A DNA stretch of 38,297 nt from CAVQAH01 sp963784195 (GCA_963784195.1 CAWARA010000012.1:1-38297), one strand, 5' to 3'; positions 20,271 to 29,814 are shown, numbered from the stretch's first letter. A program made the numbers and translations. The notes: generated by a model not told the origin, from the sequence alone.

Positions 20271-20681
20271 ATGCCTGAAACGTTGAGACTTGAAATCATC
20301 ACGCCGCAGGCGATCGTGTTTTCAGAAGACGTGAATATGGTCACCCTGCCGGCCGTCGATGGGCAGATCGGCGTGTACCCGCAGCACGTCCGGCTGATCA
20401 CCCAGATCGTACCGGGAGAAATCATCGTGAACCTGAACGGGCAGGATCGGTCGCTCGCCGTGGGCGAGGGGCTCGTGGAAATCAGCGCGCACGAGGTGGC
20501 AATCGTGACGGACATGGCCATTCCTGCCGAGCACATCGACGAGGCCAAAGTCGAAGAAGCGCGCGAGCGCGCGGCAGCCCGGCTCAGCGAAAAGATCTCC
20601 GACGAGGAAGTCGCCACAGTCAACGCGTCGCTTGCGCGATCGCTGGCGCAGCTGCAGGTGAAAAGGCGGCGCCGGATCTGA
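20271..20681 (+). CDS. atpC: F-type ATP synthase subunit epsilon
   Basis: Regulatory subunit of F1, 136 residues, the standard length. The N-terminal beta sandwich is clear (LRLEIITPQAIVFSEDVNMV, then LPAVDGQIGVYPQHVRLITQ and VGEGLVEISAHEVAIVTDMA). The C-terminal helical pair is charged (EEARERAAARLSEKISDEEV) and could act as the brake on ATP hydrolysis. It is the last gene of the operon; a DUF2254 gene converges on it with only 13 bp between the stops. The inverted repeat at 20160-20249 separates it from atpD. Confidence 0.93.
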   Translation: MPETLRLEIITPQAIVFSEDVNMVTLPAVDGQIGVYPQHVRLITQIVPGEIIVNLNGQDRSLAVGEGLVEISAHEVAIVTDMAIPAEHIDEAKVEEARERAAARLSEKISDEEVATVNASLARSLAQLQVKRRRRI

Positions 20682-20694
20682 GCTCGAGGAGGCG

Positions 20695-22152
20695 TTAGGT
20701 CGAGATGCGTCCTCCCGACGATCCGCCGAGCCCTTGCGAGTCTGGTATTCGCGCGAGGGCGAGATCCTCCGGTATCGGATAGAGAGACTCGATCGTACTG
20801 TCTAGCCGCTTGATCTGCTGGTCGAGCACTTCGTGGCGGTACGGCGGCAGCGACGAGACGAGATTGTCGAGCAGCGCCCGCATGCGACGCGCAACCTGGA
20901 CGTTGCCGGCACCGTACGCACGAATCTCGTGACAGCTGACGTGTACGAAGTCCTCCCAGTTCGGTGTTCGATAGATCACGCGCAGCACACCCGCCGCGTC
21001 GGCGATCGACTCGCTGCGGAGCTGACGGTTCCCCACAACCCGCAAGAGACGATGAATCTGATCGAGTGCGAGCACGGCTGTCGTCGGGTCGTTGATGGCC
21101 GGCGACAAGGCCTTCAGGGCGATGTCGACCAGGATGCGGAACGCGAACAGCGGGTCCTGCTCAATCGTTCGCTCGACGCCAAAGGCCACTGTCGCCCGCA
21201 AGTCGTCGTCTCCCATCGCCACGACGCCTCCGTACAGCACGAACAGCGGCTCTTCGCACGCGACGAAGTCGCCGACCTGGGGAACGAATTCGATCACGCC
21301 GTTCGCGCGGCGGGCCTCGCGCACCAGGGTTTCGAGATCGACAGCCAGTACGATTTCTGAAGTGCCGCCATGTCGAACGATCCGGCGTGGCGCATCTGGC
21401 AGGGGCCGCGCTGTGGCGACGACGTCGGGCGCCTCTCCCGCCTCGTTCGGATAGACCGACTCGATGACGACGAGCCCTCCGTTGCCGACGCGGGCCAGAA
21501 TGCTCACGGGCCGCAGCAGGCGCGCGGCGTAATCGATCAGGAACAGGAACGTCGCCATGCACGCAAGGCCCAGCACGGCAGCAACGAACGAGACGATCTC
21601 GTGCACGTTCCTTTCCAGGCGATCCAGTGCCATCACCGCGAAAACGAGCGTGAAGACAAAGAGGCCGACACTGTATTTGACGACCTTGTCGCGCAAGAGC
21701 GTCGTCGCGATGATCCGTGGCGTCAACTGGCCGCCGGCGATTTGGATCGCCACCAACAGCGAACCGAACGTGAAGACCAGAAACGACAGCGTGAGCGTGA
21801 TCACCGTCTGGTACAGCGATTGGGCTCCGGACATGCCCAAACCAGTAATTCGCCATGCGAGCCGGTTGTCGAGGACACGAAGCACCGGCGCAACGGCCAG
21901 CACCAACAAGATGGAGAGGAATGGCACTATCCAGAGGGCCGACCTCAGATAGCTCGTGGCACGGTAGACGTTGTTCCATACCAGCGTGCGTCTGACAGAT
22001 CGTTCAGCGCGGCGCCAGAACCGGTCGGTGTTCTTGATGGCGGTTCGTGTGCGTCGCGGCGGGCGCGGCTCGACAGCGGGACTCTGCGTCATGGCCATAA
22101 GCTGAGAAGCACTTCCTTCGCCACATGAGAATGCACTTTTTTGCAGCCCCAT
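20695..22152 (-). CDS. DUF2254 membrane protein
   Basis: Predicted inner-membrane protein of 485 residues in the DUF2254 family, function unknown. Four hydrophobic helices lie in the first half (for example ALWIVPFLSILLVLAVAPVL, then TVITLTLSFLVFTFGSLLVA and SVGLFVFTLVFAVMALDRLE). A large soluble domain follows, with the family-type sequences GDFVACEEPLFVLYGG and ALSPAINDPTTAVLALDQIH. The start is uncertain: ATG 22152 gives the longest form, while ATG 22098 (MAMTQSPAVEP) is also reasonable, with GGAAG upstream. The gene is intact. It is convergent with atpC and divergent from regulator 3. Confidence 0.82.
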   Translation of the reverse strand: MGLQKSAFSCGEGSASQLMAMTQSPAVEPRPPRRTRTAIKNTDRFWRRAERSVRRTLVWNNVYRATSYLRSALWIVPFLSILLVLAVAPVLRVLDNRLAWRITGLGMSGAQSLYQTVITLTLSFLVFTFGSLLVAIQIAGGQLTPRIIATTLLRDKVVKYSVGLFVFTLVFAVMALDRLERNVHEIVSFVAAVLGLACMATFLFLIDYAARLLRPVSILARVGNGGLVVIESVYPNEAGEAPDVVATARPLPDAPRRIVRHGGTSEIVLAVDLETLVREARRANGVIEFVPQVGDFVACEEPLFVLYGGVVAMGDDDLRATVAFGVERTIEQDPLFAFRILVDIALKALSPAINDPTTAVLALDQIHRLLRVVGNRQLRSESIADAAGVLRVIYRTPNWEDFVHVSCHEIRAYGAGNVQVARRMRALLDNLVSSLPPYRHEVLDQQIKRLDSTIESLYPIPEDLALARIPDSQGLGGSSGGRIST

Positions 22153-22187
22153 TCTGTCAGATTATCCAGTGTCCCTAGGTGTTTTCA

Positions 22188-22256
22188 CTGAGGTATACTC
22201 GCCTCTTGCTCTACGGATGAATCCCTAAGCTGTTGATTCCATGCGAGATACCTCAG
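22188..22256. repeat. 9-bp inverted repeat between DUF2254 and regulator 3
   Basis: CTGAGGTAT (22188-22196) is the exact reverse complement of ATACCTCAG (22248-22256), with 51 bp between. It lies in the divergent region, and the left arm overlaps a TATACT box that could be a -10 element. It may be an operator pair or chance. No CTCCG-N6-CGGAG dyad is present here. Confidence 0.35.
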
Positions 22257-22390
22257 CAGTTGCACTCATCGGTTGAGCCGGCAGAGACGTTTGCGCGTGA
22301 CATCCAAGAAAGCTTTGGCGAAGCACCGGCTCAAACGCGGCGTTCCAGCCGTCGCAAATTCGCCACCGAAGCAACGGACACGAAAGGCGC

Positions 22391-24100
22391 ATGGCGATGT
22401 GTGCACGAACTAACAGAAGCGCGGCGGATCCCGCCGCCGACGTGACCGGGCCTTCGGGACTCAAACCGAGACACGGCCCGGCTTGCGGTGACCATTCAAC
22501 TGTCCATGGGTTGATCACGTACCTGGCCGCGCGATTTGTGGCCGTCGCCCCTGAGGCGATCGACGACACCGTCGTGGACAGCTTGCGCCAAATCGCGGAG
22601 TTGTTCCACCTCGATCGAGCCATCCTGTGGCGGAATCCCGCGGACGACTCGGGCGATGTCGCTTCATATTCCTGGGCCAGACACCATCAACGGCCGCTTC
22701 CCGCTCCGTTGGCGCTGGCGTCCCTGCCCTTTATTGTTTCAGGGCTGGCGGCGGGAGAGGCCACATGGTTCACCCGAATCGACGAGGTGACCGACCCGAC
22801 CGATCGCGAAGTCCTGTTGCGATACGGGCTTCGCTCCGCTGCCGTGTTTCCCGTCGCCCCGATGGGCGACACCTCCCGAGTACAGGGTGCCCTCGCCTTG
22901 GGCTCGGTGTCGACACCGCACGATTGGACGCCGGCGCTCATCGAGCAATTGCAACTCGTCTCGACAGTGTTTGGCCAGGCGCTGGCGCGCAAGGCCAGCC
23001 TGGAGGCGCTGCAGCGCGCGCTCGAAGAGGTCGACCAGCTGCGCGAGCGCATCACCGAAGAAGCGGTGCAGCGTCACCCCCAAGTTACTCTCTTGCAGCC
23101 AGCAGTCGTGCGCGATCGACTGCAGGCGGAGAACCTGTACCTGCGCCGCGAAGCCCGGGAGCGCTTCGGTGACGAGGTCATCGTCGGACAGGGCGCCGCC
23201 ATCCGGAGCGCCCTGGAACAGGCAGATCAAGTTGCGGCCACCGACGCAACCGTGCTGCTGCTCGGCGAGACTGGCACGGGCAAGGAACTCATCGCGACCC
23301 ACATTCACAAGCTGAGCGCTCGGCGGAACCGGGTGATGGTGCGCGTCAACTGCTCGGCGATTCCCAATACCCTGATGGAGAGCGAGTTGTTCGGCCGTGA
23401 GAAGGGTGCCTTTACCGGCGCGCTCGCGAGACAGGTCGGGCGGTTCGAATTGGCCGATCACTCGACGATCTTCCTCGACGAGATCGGCGACCTCCAGCAG
23501 ATGTCCAGATCAAGCTGTTGCGTGTCCTGGAGGAGCGCCAAATCGAGCGGCTCGGCAGCCCGAAAACCATTCCTCTGAACGTGCGGATTATCGCGGCCAC
23601 GCACCGCGATCTCGAGAAACGCATCGCGGAAGACGCGTTCAGGGAAGACTTGTTCTATCGGCTCAACGTCTTCCCGATCCAGGTGCCGCCGCTGCGCGAC
23701 CGCAAGGAAGATATTCCCCTTCTCGTATGGCGATTTGTCGACGAGTTCTCGAGGTCGTTCGGCAAGCGCATTGACGCGATCTCGAGGGAGAACATGGCCG
23801 AGCTGCAACAGTACGCCTGGCCTGGCAACATCCGAGAGGTGCGCAACGTCGTGGAGCGCGCAATGATCGTCGCAACAGGTACACCGCCTGACCATAGCGA
23901 CGCCCAAGATTTCAGGGACTCCAGAAAAGTCTAGCGACCGGTTCGCCGACGTCGAGCGGGAGCATTTCCGCAGGGTTCTCGAGAGCTCCGGCTGGCGCAT
24001 CCGTGGGTCGGGCGGGGCTGCTGACCGTCTCGGGCTCCGGCCCACTACGCTCGAAACCCGCATGGCCAAGCTCGGACTGAGCCGGCCGAAGCCGTCATAA
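22391..24100 (+). CDS. Sigma-54 activator, GAF-AAA+-Fis (regulator 3), two frameshifts
   Basis: Third FhlA-like activator, about 569 residues, lacking the PAS domain of its two paralogues. The GAF domain spans about residues 40-215 and is followed by a coiled linker. The AAA+ domain has GETGTGKE, GAFTGA and FLDEIGD. The frame slips near 23498 (restored sequence DVQIKLLRVLEERQIERLG) and again near 23883 (restored RLTIATPKISGTPEK). The Fis helix-turn-helix ends the protein (GGAADRLGLRPTTLETRMAK) with a TAA at 24098-24100. The recognition helix is the same as in regulator 1. It converges on the pfl operon with 9 bp between the stops and is the closest regulator to it. The ATG at 22391 has GAAAGG upstream. 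Confidence 0.86.
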
Positions 24101-24109
24101 GAGTCTTCG

Positions 24110-24955
24110 TCAGAAGGTCGTGAGCCCGACGTTGCGAAACGCCGCTAAGGTGCGCTCGACCGTGTCCGTGTCAGGCGGTTGGACGGTCTCGAGTTTGTAT
24201 TCGAGGCCGAGCTGCTTCCATTTGTATTTGCCCATCTGGTGGAACGGCAGCACGTCGACGCGCTCGACATTGCCGAGCCCGGCCGCGAAGCTGGCGGTTT
24301 TCGCAATGTCCTCCGGATCGTCGGTCAACCCGGGCACCAGGACATAGCGAGCCCAGACCTTTCGCCGCCGAGCCGCCAGTCGGCGCGCGAAGTTCAGCGT
24401 CGGCTCGACGTCCATCCCGGTGAGATTGCGGTGACGTTCTGGATCCCACGTCTTCATGTCGAGCATCACGAGGTCGATCCGTTCGAGATCGTCGTCGGTG
24501 AGGCGATCGCCGTAGTAGCCGTTGGTGTCCAATGCCGTGTGTATGCCCATCGCCTTCGCGGCGGTGAAGAGCTTGAGCACGAAGCGATGCTGCATCAGGG
24601 GCTCACCTCCGCTGATGGTGAGGCCGCCGGACATGGCCTTCAGCCCGTGACGATATTTGCTCAGCTGCTCTGTGGCCCGGGCGATCGTCACCGGGATGCC
24701 ATTGGTCATGGTCCACGTATCCGGGTTGTGACAGTACAGGCACCGCCACATGCAGCCCGCCGTCCAGGCGACGACCCGGACGCCGGGACCGTCCACAGTG
24801 GCGCCGGTCGTGAACGAATGAAGGAATCCCATGTCGCCGGTGGCGAGCGCGGTCCGGACGTCTGTCTCGGGGACGTCCTTTCCGAGGTTGACGCGAAGCT
24901 CGTAGGGGCTCTTCGCCTCGATCGGAGGCTGTTTGAGCGTCGTCTTTTCAGGCAT
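24110..24955 (-). CDS. pflA: Pyruvate formate-lyase activating enzyme (radical SAM)
   Basis: Radical SAM glycyl-radical-enzyme activase of 281 residues. The iron-sulfur cluster motif is C68-MWR-C72-LY-C75 followed by HNPDTW, as in PflA. Further family marks are GGLTISGGEPLMQ and LDTNGYYGD. It uses S-adenosylmethionine to make the glycyl radical on PflB and needs anaerobic conditions. An N-terminal extension of about 45 residues precedes the core (FLHSFTTGATVDGPGVR), slightly longer than in E. coli. The start overlaps the end of pflB by 8 bp, so translation is coupled. It is the last gene of the operon. Confidence 0.93.
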   Translation of the reverse strand: MPEKTTLKQPPIEAKSPYELRVNLGKDVPETDVRTALATGDMGFLHSFTTGATVDGPGVRVVAWTAGCMWRCLYCHNPDTWTMTNGIPVTIARATEQLSKYRHGLKAMSGGLTISGGEPLMQHRFVLKLFTAAKAMGIHTALDTNGYYGDRLTDDDLERIDLVMLDMKTWDPERHRNLTGMDVEPTLNFARRLAARRRKVWARYVLVPGLTDDPEDIAKTASFAAGLGNVERVDVLPFHQMGKYKWKQLGLEYKLETVQPPDTDTVERTLAAFRNVGLTTF

Positions 24956-27221
24956 CGGGCTTCCCGCCGTGGAACGTCCGGTTGATCACGTCCATCTGCT
25001 GCTCGCGCGTGAGACGCACGAAATTGACGGCATAACCCGAAACGCGAATCGTCAGACTCGGATACTTCTCCGGATGATCCATGGCATCGAGGAGCGTGTC
25101 GCGATTGAGCACGTTCACGTTCATGTGATAGCCGGTGCTGCCGAAGAACGCGTCGAGAATGGCGGTCAGGTTGGTGATCCGGTCGTCCGCCACCCGCCCG
25201 AGGCCGGTCGGCACCAGCGATGCCGTCAGCGAAATGCCATCCTGCGCGTCGCGGTACGGGATCTTGGCAACGGATGCCGCCGCGGCATGAATACCATGGC
25301 TGTCGCGGCCGTGCATCGGATTGGCGCCCGGCGCGAACGGCTCCCCACGCCGGCGACCGTCGGGCGTGTTGCCCGTCGCTTTCCCGTACACGACGTTCGA
25401 GGTGATCGTCAGGATCGACTGCGTGTGAATCGCTCCGCGGTATGTCGGGTGTCTTCTGAGTTTGTTCATGAACGTGCTGACGACCCAGACGGCGAGCTGA
25501 TCGACACGGTTGTCGTTGTTGCCGAACGTCGGAAACTCGCCCTCGGTCTGATAGTCGGTCACCAGCCCGGTCTCGTCGCGGACGACGCGGACCTTCGCGT
25601 GCTTGATCGCAGAGAGGCTGTCGGCCACGACCGACATGCCGGCGATGCCGAAGGCCATGGTTCTGAGAGGCGCGTAGTCGTGAAGCGCCATTTCGACGCG
25701 CTCGTATGCGTACTTGTCGTGCATGTAATGGATGATGTTCATGGCGTTGACGTAAACGCCGGCGAGCCACTCCATCACGCGTTCGAACCTGCCGAGCACA
25801 TCGTCGAACTCGAGATACTCACCCTTTACCGGCTCGAAGGCGGGCGCCACCTGTTCGCCACTGACCTCATCCCTGCCCCCATTGATGGCGTAGAGGAGAC
25901 ATTTGGCGATGTTGGCCCGCGCGCCGAAGAACTGCATCTGCTTGCCGAGCAGCATCGGCGATACGCAGCAGGCGATGGCACCGTCGTCGCCCCACGCACG
26001 CCGCATTGTCTCGTCGCTTTCGAACTGCAGGGCGCTGGTATCAATGGCAACTCTGGACGCGAAGCGCCGGAAGCCATCGGGAAGGCGCGGCGAATACCAG
26101 ATCGTCAGGTTCGGCTCCGGAGCGGGACCAAGGTTATAGAGCGTCTGCAAGAAACGGAAGCTCGACTTCGTGACGAGCGTGCGGCCGTCGTCACCCATGC
26201 CGCCGATGGACTCGGTGACCCAGGTGGGATCGCCGGCGAACAGCTCGTCGTATTCCGGCGTGCGCAGGAAGCGCACGATGCGCAGCTTGATGACGAAGTC
26301 ATCGATGATCTCCTGCGCCTGTTCCTCGGTGAGTGCGCCGGCGGCGAGATCGCGCTCGAAGTAGATGTCGAGGAACGTCGACGTCCGTCCCAGCGACATG
26401 GCGGCGCCGTTCTGTTCCTTCACTCCAGCCAGGTACCCGAAGTAGAGCCACTGAACAGCTTCCTTCGCCGTTCGAGCCGGACCCGAGATGTCGAACCCGT
26501 AGCTCGCCGCCATCTGCAGCAGTTCCTTGAGCGCACGGATCTGTTCTGCCAGCTCTTCCCGATCGCGAATCACGTCGTCGGTCGAGGGCACCGTGTCCAG
26601 ATCGCGCTTCTCCTCCTGCTTGCGTTCGATCAGCCGGTTGACCCCGTACAGGGCGACCCGGCGATAGTCGCCGATGATTCGGCCGCGACCGTACGCGTCC
26701 GGCAATCCCGTCAGGACGTGTGAGCTGCGGCATCGACGCACATCCGCGGTATACGCATCGAACACGGCGTCGTTGTGGGTCTTCCGATACTTGGTGAATG
26801 CCTCCACGACCTGTGGATCGGGCTTGTACCCAAAAGCCTTGAGCGCGTTGACAACCAGCCGGAATCCGCCGTTGGGCATGATCGCGCGCTTCAGCGGCGC
26901 ATCGGTTTGCAGGCCGACGATGATTTCGTTTTCACGGTCGATGTATCCGGGCGCGTGGGCGGTGATGGAACTCGGGATCGGGGAGACGTCGAGCACTCCC
27001 TTTTTCCGCTCCTCGACGAACAACTTCTCGAGGGTCTCCCAGATACTCTTCGTACGGGCAGTCGCAGGAGCCAGGAATGACCCGTCACCGTCGTAAGGCG
27101 TGTAGTTCTGCTGAATGAAGTCGCGGACGTTGATCTCTTTCTGCCAAAGGCCCGGTTGAAAGCCGCTCCAGGGCGAAATCGCGCCCTCGGTCTTTTTCTC
27201 CTGCGATGCGATCACAGCCAT
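24948..27221 (-). CDS. pflB: Formate C-acetyltransferase (pyruvate formate-lyase)
   Basis: Glycyl-radical enzyme of 757 residues that splits pyruvate with CoA into acetyl-CoA and formate without oxygen. The two active-site cysteines are residues 418 and 419 (AIACCVSP), the same positions as in E. coli. The radical glycine is near residue 729 in RVSGYAVNF. The N-terminal PFL domain is complete (SPWSGFQPGLWQKEINVRDF). It is intact and lies 11 bp downstream of ackA, with pflA overlapping its end. With Pta and AckA it makes one ATP per acetyl-CoA. The enzyme is destroyed by oxygen once active, so the organism must meet anoxia. Confidence 0.96.
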   Translation of the reverse strand: MAVIASQEKKTEGAISPWSGFQPGLWQKEINVRDFIQQNYTPYDGDGSFLAPATARTKSIWETLEKLFVEERKKGVLDVSPIPSSITAHAPGYIDRENEIIVGLQTDAPLKRAIMPNGGFRLVVNALKAFGYKPDPQVVEAFTKYRKTHNDAVFDAYTADVRRCRSSHVLTGLPDAYGRGRIIGDYRRVALYGVNRLIERKQEEKRDLDTVPSTDDVIRDREELAEQIRALKELLQMAASYGFDISGPARTAKEAVQWLYFGYLAGVKEQNGAAMSLGRTSTFLDIYFERDLAAGALTEEQAQEIIDDFVIKLRIVRFLRTPEYDELFAGDPTWVTESIGGMGDDGRTLVTKSSFRFLQTLYNLGPAPEPNLTIWYSPRLPDGFRRFASRVAIDTSALQFESDETMRRAWGDDGAIACCVSPMLLGKQMQFFGARANIAKCLLYAINGGRDEVSGEQVAPAFEPVKGEYLEFDDVLGRFERVMEWLAGVYVNAMNIIHYMHDKYAYERVEMALHDYAPLRTMAFGIAGMSVVADSLSAIKHAKVRVVRDETGLVTDYQTEGEFPTFGNNDNRVDQLAVWVVSTFMNKLRRHPTYRGAIHTQSILTITSNVVYGKATGNTPDGRRRGEPFAPGANPMHGRDSHGIHAAAASVAKIPYRDAQDGISLTASLVPTGLGRVADDRITNLTAILDAFFGSTGYHMNVNVLNRDTLLDAMDHPEKYPSLTIRVSGYAVNFVRLTREQQMDVINRTFHGGKPDA

Positions 27222-27232
27222 GGAATACTCCT

Positions 27233-28445
27233 TCAGTTCCTGCTTGCGACACCGGATGCTGAGACGAGCCCCAACAACATCGCTGTGTGCCGAGCGATCA
27301 TCAGTTCCTCATTGGTCGGAATGACCCAGGCGGAGACGCGGCTTCCGGATCGAGAGATCCGCGGCGTCCTGCGTGCGTTCGCTTCTTGATCCAGATCGAC
27401 GCCCAGCCATGCGCAGGCCTCGCAGATACGGGCGCGAACGGCGGCGGAGTTTTCGCCAATGCCGGCTGTAAAGACCAGTCCGTCGATGCCGCCAAGAACC
27501 GCGGCAAGCGCCCCGATCTCCTTGGTTGCACGGTAGACGAAGTAGTCAACCGCCAGTTGAGCCGCAGGCTCACGGCTGTCGATCAGGTCGCGCATGTCGT
27601 TGCTGATGCCGGATATGCCGAGGAGACCAGATTTCTTGTAAAGAATCGTCTCGACTTCTTTTGCGGAGAGGCCCAGCTCTTGAAATAGATAGAGGATCAC
27701 GCCTGGGTCGACAGCCCCCGGCCGGGTTCCCATGCACAGGCCGTCGAGCGCCGTGAATCCCAGGCTGTGGTCGACGCTGCGGCCGTTCCTGAGCGCGCAG
27801 AGACTGGCGCCACTGCCGAGATGCGCGACGATGACGCGTCCGCCGGCAATCTCCGGTGCGACCTGCGGCAGAGCCGAGGCGATGTACTCGTAGGAGAGGC
27901 CGTGAAAGCCGTAGCGCTGTATTCCCGAGCGAACGAGATCGCGCGGCAGTGGAATCACTTCGGCGACGCCGGCCTGCCCCCGATGAAAGCTGGTGTCGAA
28001 ACAGGCGACTTGTGGTACCCCGGGCAGCCGCGCGGCTACCGCTTCGATCGCGGCCAGATTGTAGGGTTGATGGAGCGGCGCGAGCGGCACCAGTTTTCGT
28101 AGATCGTCCAGGACCGACGGCGTGACGACCGTCGGGCCCGAAAACTTCGCGCCACCATGCACGACGCGGTGTCCGACGCCAAGCACCCGCGCATTGCCGT
28201 AGCGGGAACGCAACCAGCCGGCGAGGGTGTCGAGGGCCGTGCCCGCATCCGTAACACCTGCAGATGGCTGACGCTCCTCGAGGACCGCTCCACTGCCATC
28301 TTTAGCCGAGAAGCGTGGCGAGGTTCCGATGCCTTCGATCTGTCCGCGAGATTCCAGACGCCAGGTTTCGCCCTCGGGGCGCCCAAAGACACAGAACTTG
28401 AGGCTCGACGATCCGGCGTTCAGTACCGAGGGCGTAGTCGGACAT
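27233..28445 (-). CDS. ackA: Acetate kinase, one frameshift near the N-terminus
   Basis: Acetyl-phosphate + ADP to acetate + ATP; about 403 residues. The N-terminal phosphate-binding sequence VLNAGSSSLKF starts at 28426 in frame with the rest, but the only good start, ATG at 28445 with AGGAG seven bases upstream, is one base out of frame. Dropping one base near 28430 joins them. Family signatures: GVGHRVVHGG, RYGFHGLSYEYIAS, VIVAHLGSGASLCAL and VFTAGIGENSAAVR. It lies between pta and pflB, and the drifting repeat at 28459-28520 overlaps the gap to pta. Confidence 0.92.
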
Positions 28446-28458
28446 GGATGGCTCCTGG

Positions 28459-28520
28459 TTTTCAGCTTTCAGCTCCCAGACTGTTGGCTGACGGCTGAGA
28501 GCTGTGGGCTGACAGCTGAG
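28459..28520. repeat. Drifting AGCT/GGCTGA repeat at the pta-ackA junction
   Basis: Short related words (TTTCAGCT, GGCTGACGGCTGAGAGCT, GGGCTGACAGCTGAG) follow each other across the pta-ackA junction. The repeat runs into the last codons of pta, giving its C-terminus the residues AVSPQLSAVSQQSGS. It is of the same general kind as the heptads at 15807-15856 but with different words. Confidence 0.65.
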
Positions 28521-29440
28521 CGTCGCGCATGCGCGAGAAGCTTCGCGACCGCGCAGCTCGCGATCCTCGAGCGAACGCTGTCTGCGCGGCTGGTCAGGAT
28601 GATCGGCACGCGGGCGCCCAGCACGAGACCAGCGCTGTCGGCTTTGGCGAGAAAGCTGAGCTGCTTGGCCAGCATGTTGCCCGCCTCGAGATCAGGAACG
28701 AGGAGAATGTCGGGATCGCCGGCGACCTTCGACGTAATGCCTTTCACTCGTGCAGCCTCCCGGCTGATGGCGTTGTCGAACGCGAGCGGGCCATCCAGTA
28801 AACCACCGGTAATCTGTCCGCGTTCGGCCATCTTGCAGAGCGCGGCCGCGTCAATGGTGGCTTGCATCTTGGAGTTGATCGTCTCGACCGCCGCAAGAAT
28901 GGCAACCTTCGGTGTAGTGACGCCGAGGGACACGGCAAGATCGATGGCGTTCTGGCAGATGTCAGCCTTCTCCTCGAGCCCCGGCGCAATATTGATCGCT
29001 GCGTCAGTGACAATCAGCACCTTGTGATAGGTCGGAACGTCCATGATGAAGACGTGGCTGATGCGCCGCCCCGTGCGCAGGCCTGTCTCCCGGGCGACGA
29101 CGGCACCTAACAGCTCGTCGGTGTGCAGGCTTCCCTTCATCAGCAGTTCCGCCTTGCCTTGACGAACGAGCTCTACCGCTTTGGCGGCCGCCCCGTGGCT
29201 GTGGGGCGCATCGACGATCTGGGTTTGCCCCAGCGTGATGCCGCTCTTCCTTGCGACTTCCTCAATCTTGGCGGCCGGGCCAACAAGAATGGGCGTGATC
29301 AATCCTTTGTCACCGGCCTCGAGTGCCCCTATGAGCGCCGACGACTCGCAAGGATGCACCACAGCAGTCGGAATTGGTTCCATGCTGCGGCAGCGTACGA
29401 GCAGCTGTTCGTATTTTCCGGTTCCAGTTTCCATATTCAT
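28469..29440 (-). CDS. Phosphate acetyl/butyryltransferase
   Basis: Acyl-CoA + phosphate to acyl-phosphate; 323 residues, the one-domain PTA/PTB type without the N-terminal regulatory domains of E. coli Pta. Family sequence includes TPILVGPAAKIEEVARKSGI, LMKGSLHTDELLGAVV, FIMDVPTYHKVLIVTDAAIN and DPDILLVPDLEAGNMLAKQL. Its place next to ackA and pflB argues for acetyl-CoA as substrate, although butyryl-CoA cannot be excluded. The last 15 or so residues (AVSPQLSAVSQQSGS) are encoded by an intergenic-type repeat and are probably not functional. It is the first gene of the fermentation operon, with sigma-54-type control sites at 29635-29650 and 29746-29780. Confidence 0.9.
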   Translation of the reverse strand: MNMETGTGKYEQLLVRCRSMEPIPTAVVHPCESSALIGALEAGDKGLITPILVGPAAKIEEVARKSGITLGQTQIVDAPHSHGAAAKAVELVRQGKAELLMKGSLHTDELLGAVVARETGLRTGRRISHVFIMDVPTYHKVLIVTDAAINIAPGLEEKADICQNAIDLAVSLGVTTPKVAILAAVETINSKMQATIDAAALCKMAERGQITGGLLDGPLAFDNAISREAARVKGITSKVAGDPDILLVPDLEAGNMLAKQLSFLAKADSAGLVLGARVPIILTSRADSVRSRIASCAVAKLLAHARRSAVSPQLSAVSQQSGS

Positions 29441-29585
29441 GGCCTCAACTCACTGATGCGGGGACCGGCGGCCAGGGCCGCAGGTCCTGTTTCTTCCAAG
29501 AACGGTCATGGGAATGATGACGAGCGCGGCGCCATACAGCAGGGTTCGAAAGTCACCTGATTCCGCTCAACTCCGGAGGGTTGGC

Positions 29586-29617
29586 TTCCGTGATGACGGA
29601 GTACGGCCGTCACGGAA
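29586..29617. promoter_or_regulatory. Dyad and hairpin in the pta leader
   Basis: TTCCGTGATGACGGAG (29586-29601) fits the dyad motif. Its first eight bases also pair perfectly with TCACGGAA (29610-29617), forming a hairpin. It lies downstream of the inferred start near 29624, so it would be transcribed. It could be a repression site or an attenuator. Confidence 0.45.
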
Positions 29618-29634
29618 ACCGCCAGGCAGCACAG

Positions 29635-29650
29635 AGCAAGGGGTGTTCCG
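29635..29650 (-). promoter_or_regulatory. Candidate sigma-54 promoter of pta-ackA-pflB-pflA
   Basis: The minus strand reads CGGAACA-CCCC-TTGCT, with GG (29649-29648) and GC (29637-29636) ten bases apart. The -12 element is perfect; the -24 element has three mismatches. The inferred start is near 29624. The proximal dyad lies 109 bp upstream. Confidence 0.45.
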
Positions 29651-29745
29651 CGACTGCTAGATTCGTCGTCAAGGGAGAAGTGATACAGGGGGAATGATTT
29701 GGCGGTTGCCGAGCGGCCGCCATCGGGTCGGCGTCCTGTTCTCAC

Positions 29746-29780
29746 CTCCGCTGGGCCGGAGGGGCTCCCGGATGCCGGAG
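29746..29780. promoter_or_regulatory. Tandem dyad pair upstream of the fermentation operon
   Basis: CTCCGCTGGGCCGGAG (29746-29761) and CTCCCGGATGCCGGAG (29765-29780) start 19 bp apart. They are placed relative to the -24/-12 site at 29635-29650 much as at the ATP synthase and DUF3300 loci. Confidence 0.65.
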
Positions 29781-29814
29781 GTCCGAAGCGGTCAGACCTC
29801 GCGCGTCGAGCCAC

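Noticed and set aside
22317..22330. TGGCGAA-N4-CGGCT upstream of regulator 3 as a sigma-54 promoter
   Set aside because: Two mismatches at -24, a weak -12 and no dyad pair; such matches are expected by chance in GC-rich DNA.
24933..26723. A 596-residue plus-strand frame opposite pflB
   Set aside because: It is antisense to a fully conserved pyruvate formate-lyase and shows no recognisable family; long antisense frames are expected at this GC content.
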